DNA from: Amorphochlora amoebiformis
Taxonomy: Eukaryota; Cercozoa; Chlorarachniophyceae
Reading direction: 5' to 3'
NCBI GenBank assembly: GCA_054601695.1
Contig: BAAHQB010000333.1
Coordinates: 1-64,000 of the forward strand
DNA: 64,000 nt
The notes below the pieces were generated by a model. The model saw only the letters and a program-made list of their open reading frames with translations, ran no database searches and was not told the DNA's origin. Positions 51,175 through 64,000 of the stretch are shown piece by piece; the first letter of the stretch is position 1; every line of letters starts with the position of its first letter. A program made the translations under genes and the position numbers.

Positions 51175-52723
51175 CACGCACACGCGGACACTAACATGGG
51201 CAACGAAGTCCTTGTATCCACTGTTGACGGTCACACGTTGGCCCACGGGGGTGCGTTCGCAAGTCGTGCGGCATCCAAACATGAGAAACTCACGCGCTTT
51301 GCCTCGAGAAAAGTAGCTAAATGACGACATGTCCTGCACCTGAGGCCGATAAATTGAATCATTAAATCATACCCAGTGGCGTCAACCAAGACAACAATAA
51401 GCCACAACATCACAACCATAAACCACTGCATTTTGAACCATGCCCACTGACGTCAACCAAGACAATTATAAAACCACTACATTTAAACCATGCCCACTGA
51501 CGAACAATAAACCAGAACCAACAACTGAGAGCATCAACCTGCATCTAACAACTAAGAGCATCAACCTACATCTAACAACTGAGACATTAACCTACATCTA
51601 ACAACTGAGAGCATCAACCTACATCTAACAACTGAGAGCATCAACCTACATCTAACAACTGAGAGCATCAACCTACATCTACAACTGAGAACCAACAACC
51701 ACAAACAAAACAAAAGGACAACAATCAACCTACACACAATGAAACAACCACCACTAAAACTAACAACCAACAACCAACAAGCTAAGAAACAAAACCAACG
51801 AAACACTGGGGCACAAGTAACAAGTCAAGGAACCAAATCAAGCTATGCATGAAAGCACCAAGCTAGAAGCAACATATATAAATCAACAAGTTAGAAGCAA
51901 GAAGAAGCAAGGAAGCAAGCAAGAATAAGCAAGAAAGCAAGAAAGCAAGAAAGAAAGAAAAAAGCAAAAAAGAGAGAAACTAAAAAAGTCAAAGCAAAAA
52001 AGAATGCAAGAAAGAAGGAGAAGGCAAAAAAAAAAACACAAGAAGAAGTAGCAAGGTGAAGCAAAAGACTAGAACAAGAAGCCAACAAGGCAAGAACCAA
52101 CCAACCAGCCAGCAAAATGCGCACATGCATGACCACAACAGAAAAGGAACACGTCTTGATTATCCCCAGATATGAGGCGATTTTATCATAACCCCTAAGA
52201 CCCACACCTCTGAAAACTAAATTAGCAAGCACCCTAAGTTCCTAACCGAAACCCCAAAGAACACTTCACTAACACTCACTACATGCGCACGCAAATGCTG
52301 CATCATTCAGACACTACCCCTGAATTCATTCACACCCCTAAAAACTACATAAGATGAACATCTACGTGAACACAGATTGTCATGTCACGTGATGTGATGC
52401 CTTGTGATATTCAAACATCGTTTTGATGCAATGCGGAAGGTCACCTGACAAATCATCAGCGCGTTCTTTCCCTTGCCTTCATGCCGGAATATAACCAGAC
52501 ACACCAACTACCACACACAAGAAGCAGTCCAACATCATCAATGCCTGTGTTCTGTCTTGTGACGTGGTGATTTAGAGAACGAGCCAAGACCAGCACAACC
52601 CAAACGAACCAATCTACAAGTTCCAGCCCTACCCCCTATTGGAACGTTGGGACGGCTCAGCACTCTTGGTTGGATTCGTGTCGACAGGCTTTAGATCGCT
52701 CGTTTGCTACATACCTTGACCAT
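48908..52723 (-). CDS. YKT6: YKT6 R-SNARE (longin), eight exons, 202 aa
   Basis: Lipid-anchored R-SNARE for ER-Golgi, endosomal and vacuolar/autophagic fusion. Exons in coding order: 52723-52715, 52507-52445, 51339-51196, 50427-50306, 50187-50121, 49945-49880, 49797-49732, 48979-48908; all phases join, total 609 nt. The N-terminal longin domain (about residues 1-135) shows [48 protein letters not shown] and FLEKYLKQY. The SNARE motif follows (about 145-195), with zero-layer Arg167 in [13 protein letters not shown]. The C-terminus is CCKSW: two cysteines as in other YKT6 proteins (palmitoylation and prenylation), but with Trp at the last position instead of the usual Met or Leu. Length matches the family (about 198). 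The first coding exon is only nine bases (MVK). Head-to-head with NAA15. Confidence 0.94.
51519..51690 (-). repeat. 27-bp minisatellite in YKT6 intron 2
   Basis: Six copies of ACAACTGAGAGCATCAACCT plus ACATCTA with small deletions. A/AAGC-rich low complexity follows at 51885-52080. Confidence 0.88.
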
Positions 52724-52876
52724 GTCAGTAGCCGAAGGAGGGCTCTGGACGACTTCTGGGCTCAGGGCAGACTTAAAGCCGAAAAGAATTGCGAAAAAGG
52801 TTCAAAATATAAACTCGGCCCTGCATCGACTTCGCCGCACTTTGCCGGAGACCTGAAAGGCGCACGCTTGCACGAT
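52724..52876. promoter_or_regulatory. Compact divergent promoter, YKT6 / NAA15
   Basis: Only 153 bp separate the two start codons. A TATAAA at 52808-52813 points toward NAA15, 64 bp before its ATG. The rest is moderately GC-rich without a (TA)n tract. Both transcripts must start here unless there are upstream non-coding exons. Confidence 0.5.

Positions 52877-64000
<11,124 letters not shown>

Noticed and set aside
51891-52232. 113-codon hydrophobic - strand frame
   Set aside because: It lies in the YKT6 intron between two confirmed exons and comes from AAGC/GAAA low-complexity sequence.

Overview
The window is the subtelomeric end of a chromosome from an intron-rich microbial eukaryote. CCCTAA runs read 5'->3' on the + strand, so the left side faces a left-arm telomere of the TTAGGG type. 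The lineage cannot be fixed from sequence alone. A bacterial/plant/apicomplexan-type M1 aminopeptidase (PepN family) argues against an animal. The TTAGGG repeat, very high intron density (37 coding exons in one gene) and strict GT-AG introns fit an alga or other protist.

Layout. (1) 1-19350: sixteen head-to-tail copies of a unit of about 1.2 kb. Each has a GC-rich block that begins with a TATA-like box and ends at a consensus 5' splice site, then an AT-rich block that looks like an intron, then a short linker. The linker is either pure telomeric repeat (units 2 and 16), a hybrid (unit 7) or apparently decayed telomeric repeat (all others). (2) 19351-20340: a spacer with a degenerate tRNA-like sequence, then a telomeric array with a block of CCCGACA variant repeats. 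(3) 20619-23460: a gag-like ORF on the - strand between two diverged direct repeats of about 315 bp, resembling a gag-only LTR element. (4) 23582-26177 (-): G protein beta subunit, seven supported exons. (5) 26516-48487 (+): PepN-type aminopeptidase, 37 exons. (6) 48908-52723 (-): the R-SNARE YKT6, eight exons, complete. (7) 52877 to the right edge (+): NAA15, the auxiliary subunit of N-terminal acetyltransferase A, fifteen exons seen, 3' end outside the window.

The four genes are alternately oriented. G-beta/PepN and YKT6/NAA15 are head-to-head pairs, the second separated by only 153 bp; PepN and YKT6 converge. They are housekeeping genes with no shared pathway.

Two patterns stand out. Long (TA)n tracts occur in introns and in the AT block of the subtelomeric unit, but not in exons or the intergenic segments. 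Minisatellites sit immediately downstream of 5' splice sites, and in several cases the tandem unit includes the exon end and splice site itself; in NAA15 the start of an exon is repeated three times. Exon models were made by hand from reading-frame continuity and family similarity; no alignment or RNA evidence was available.
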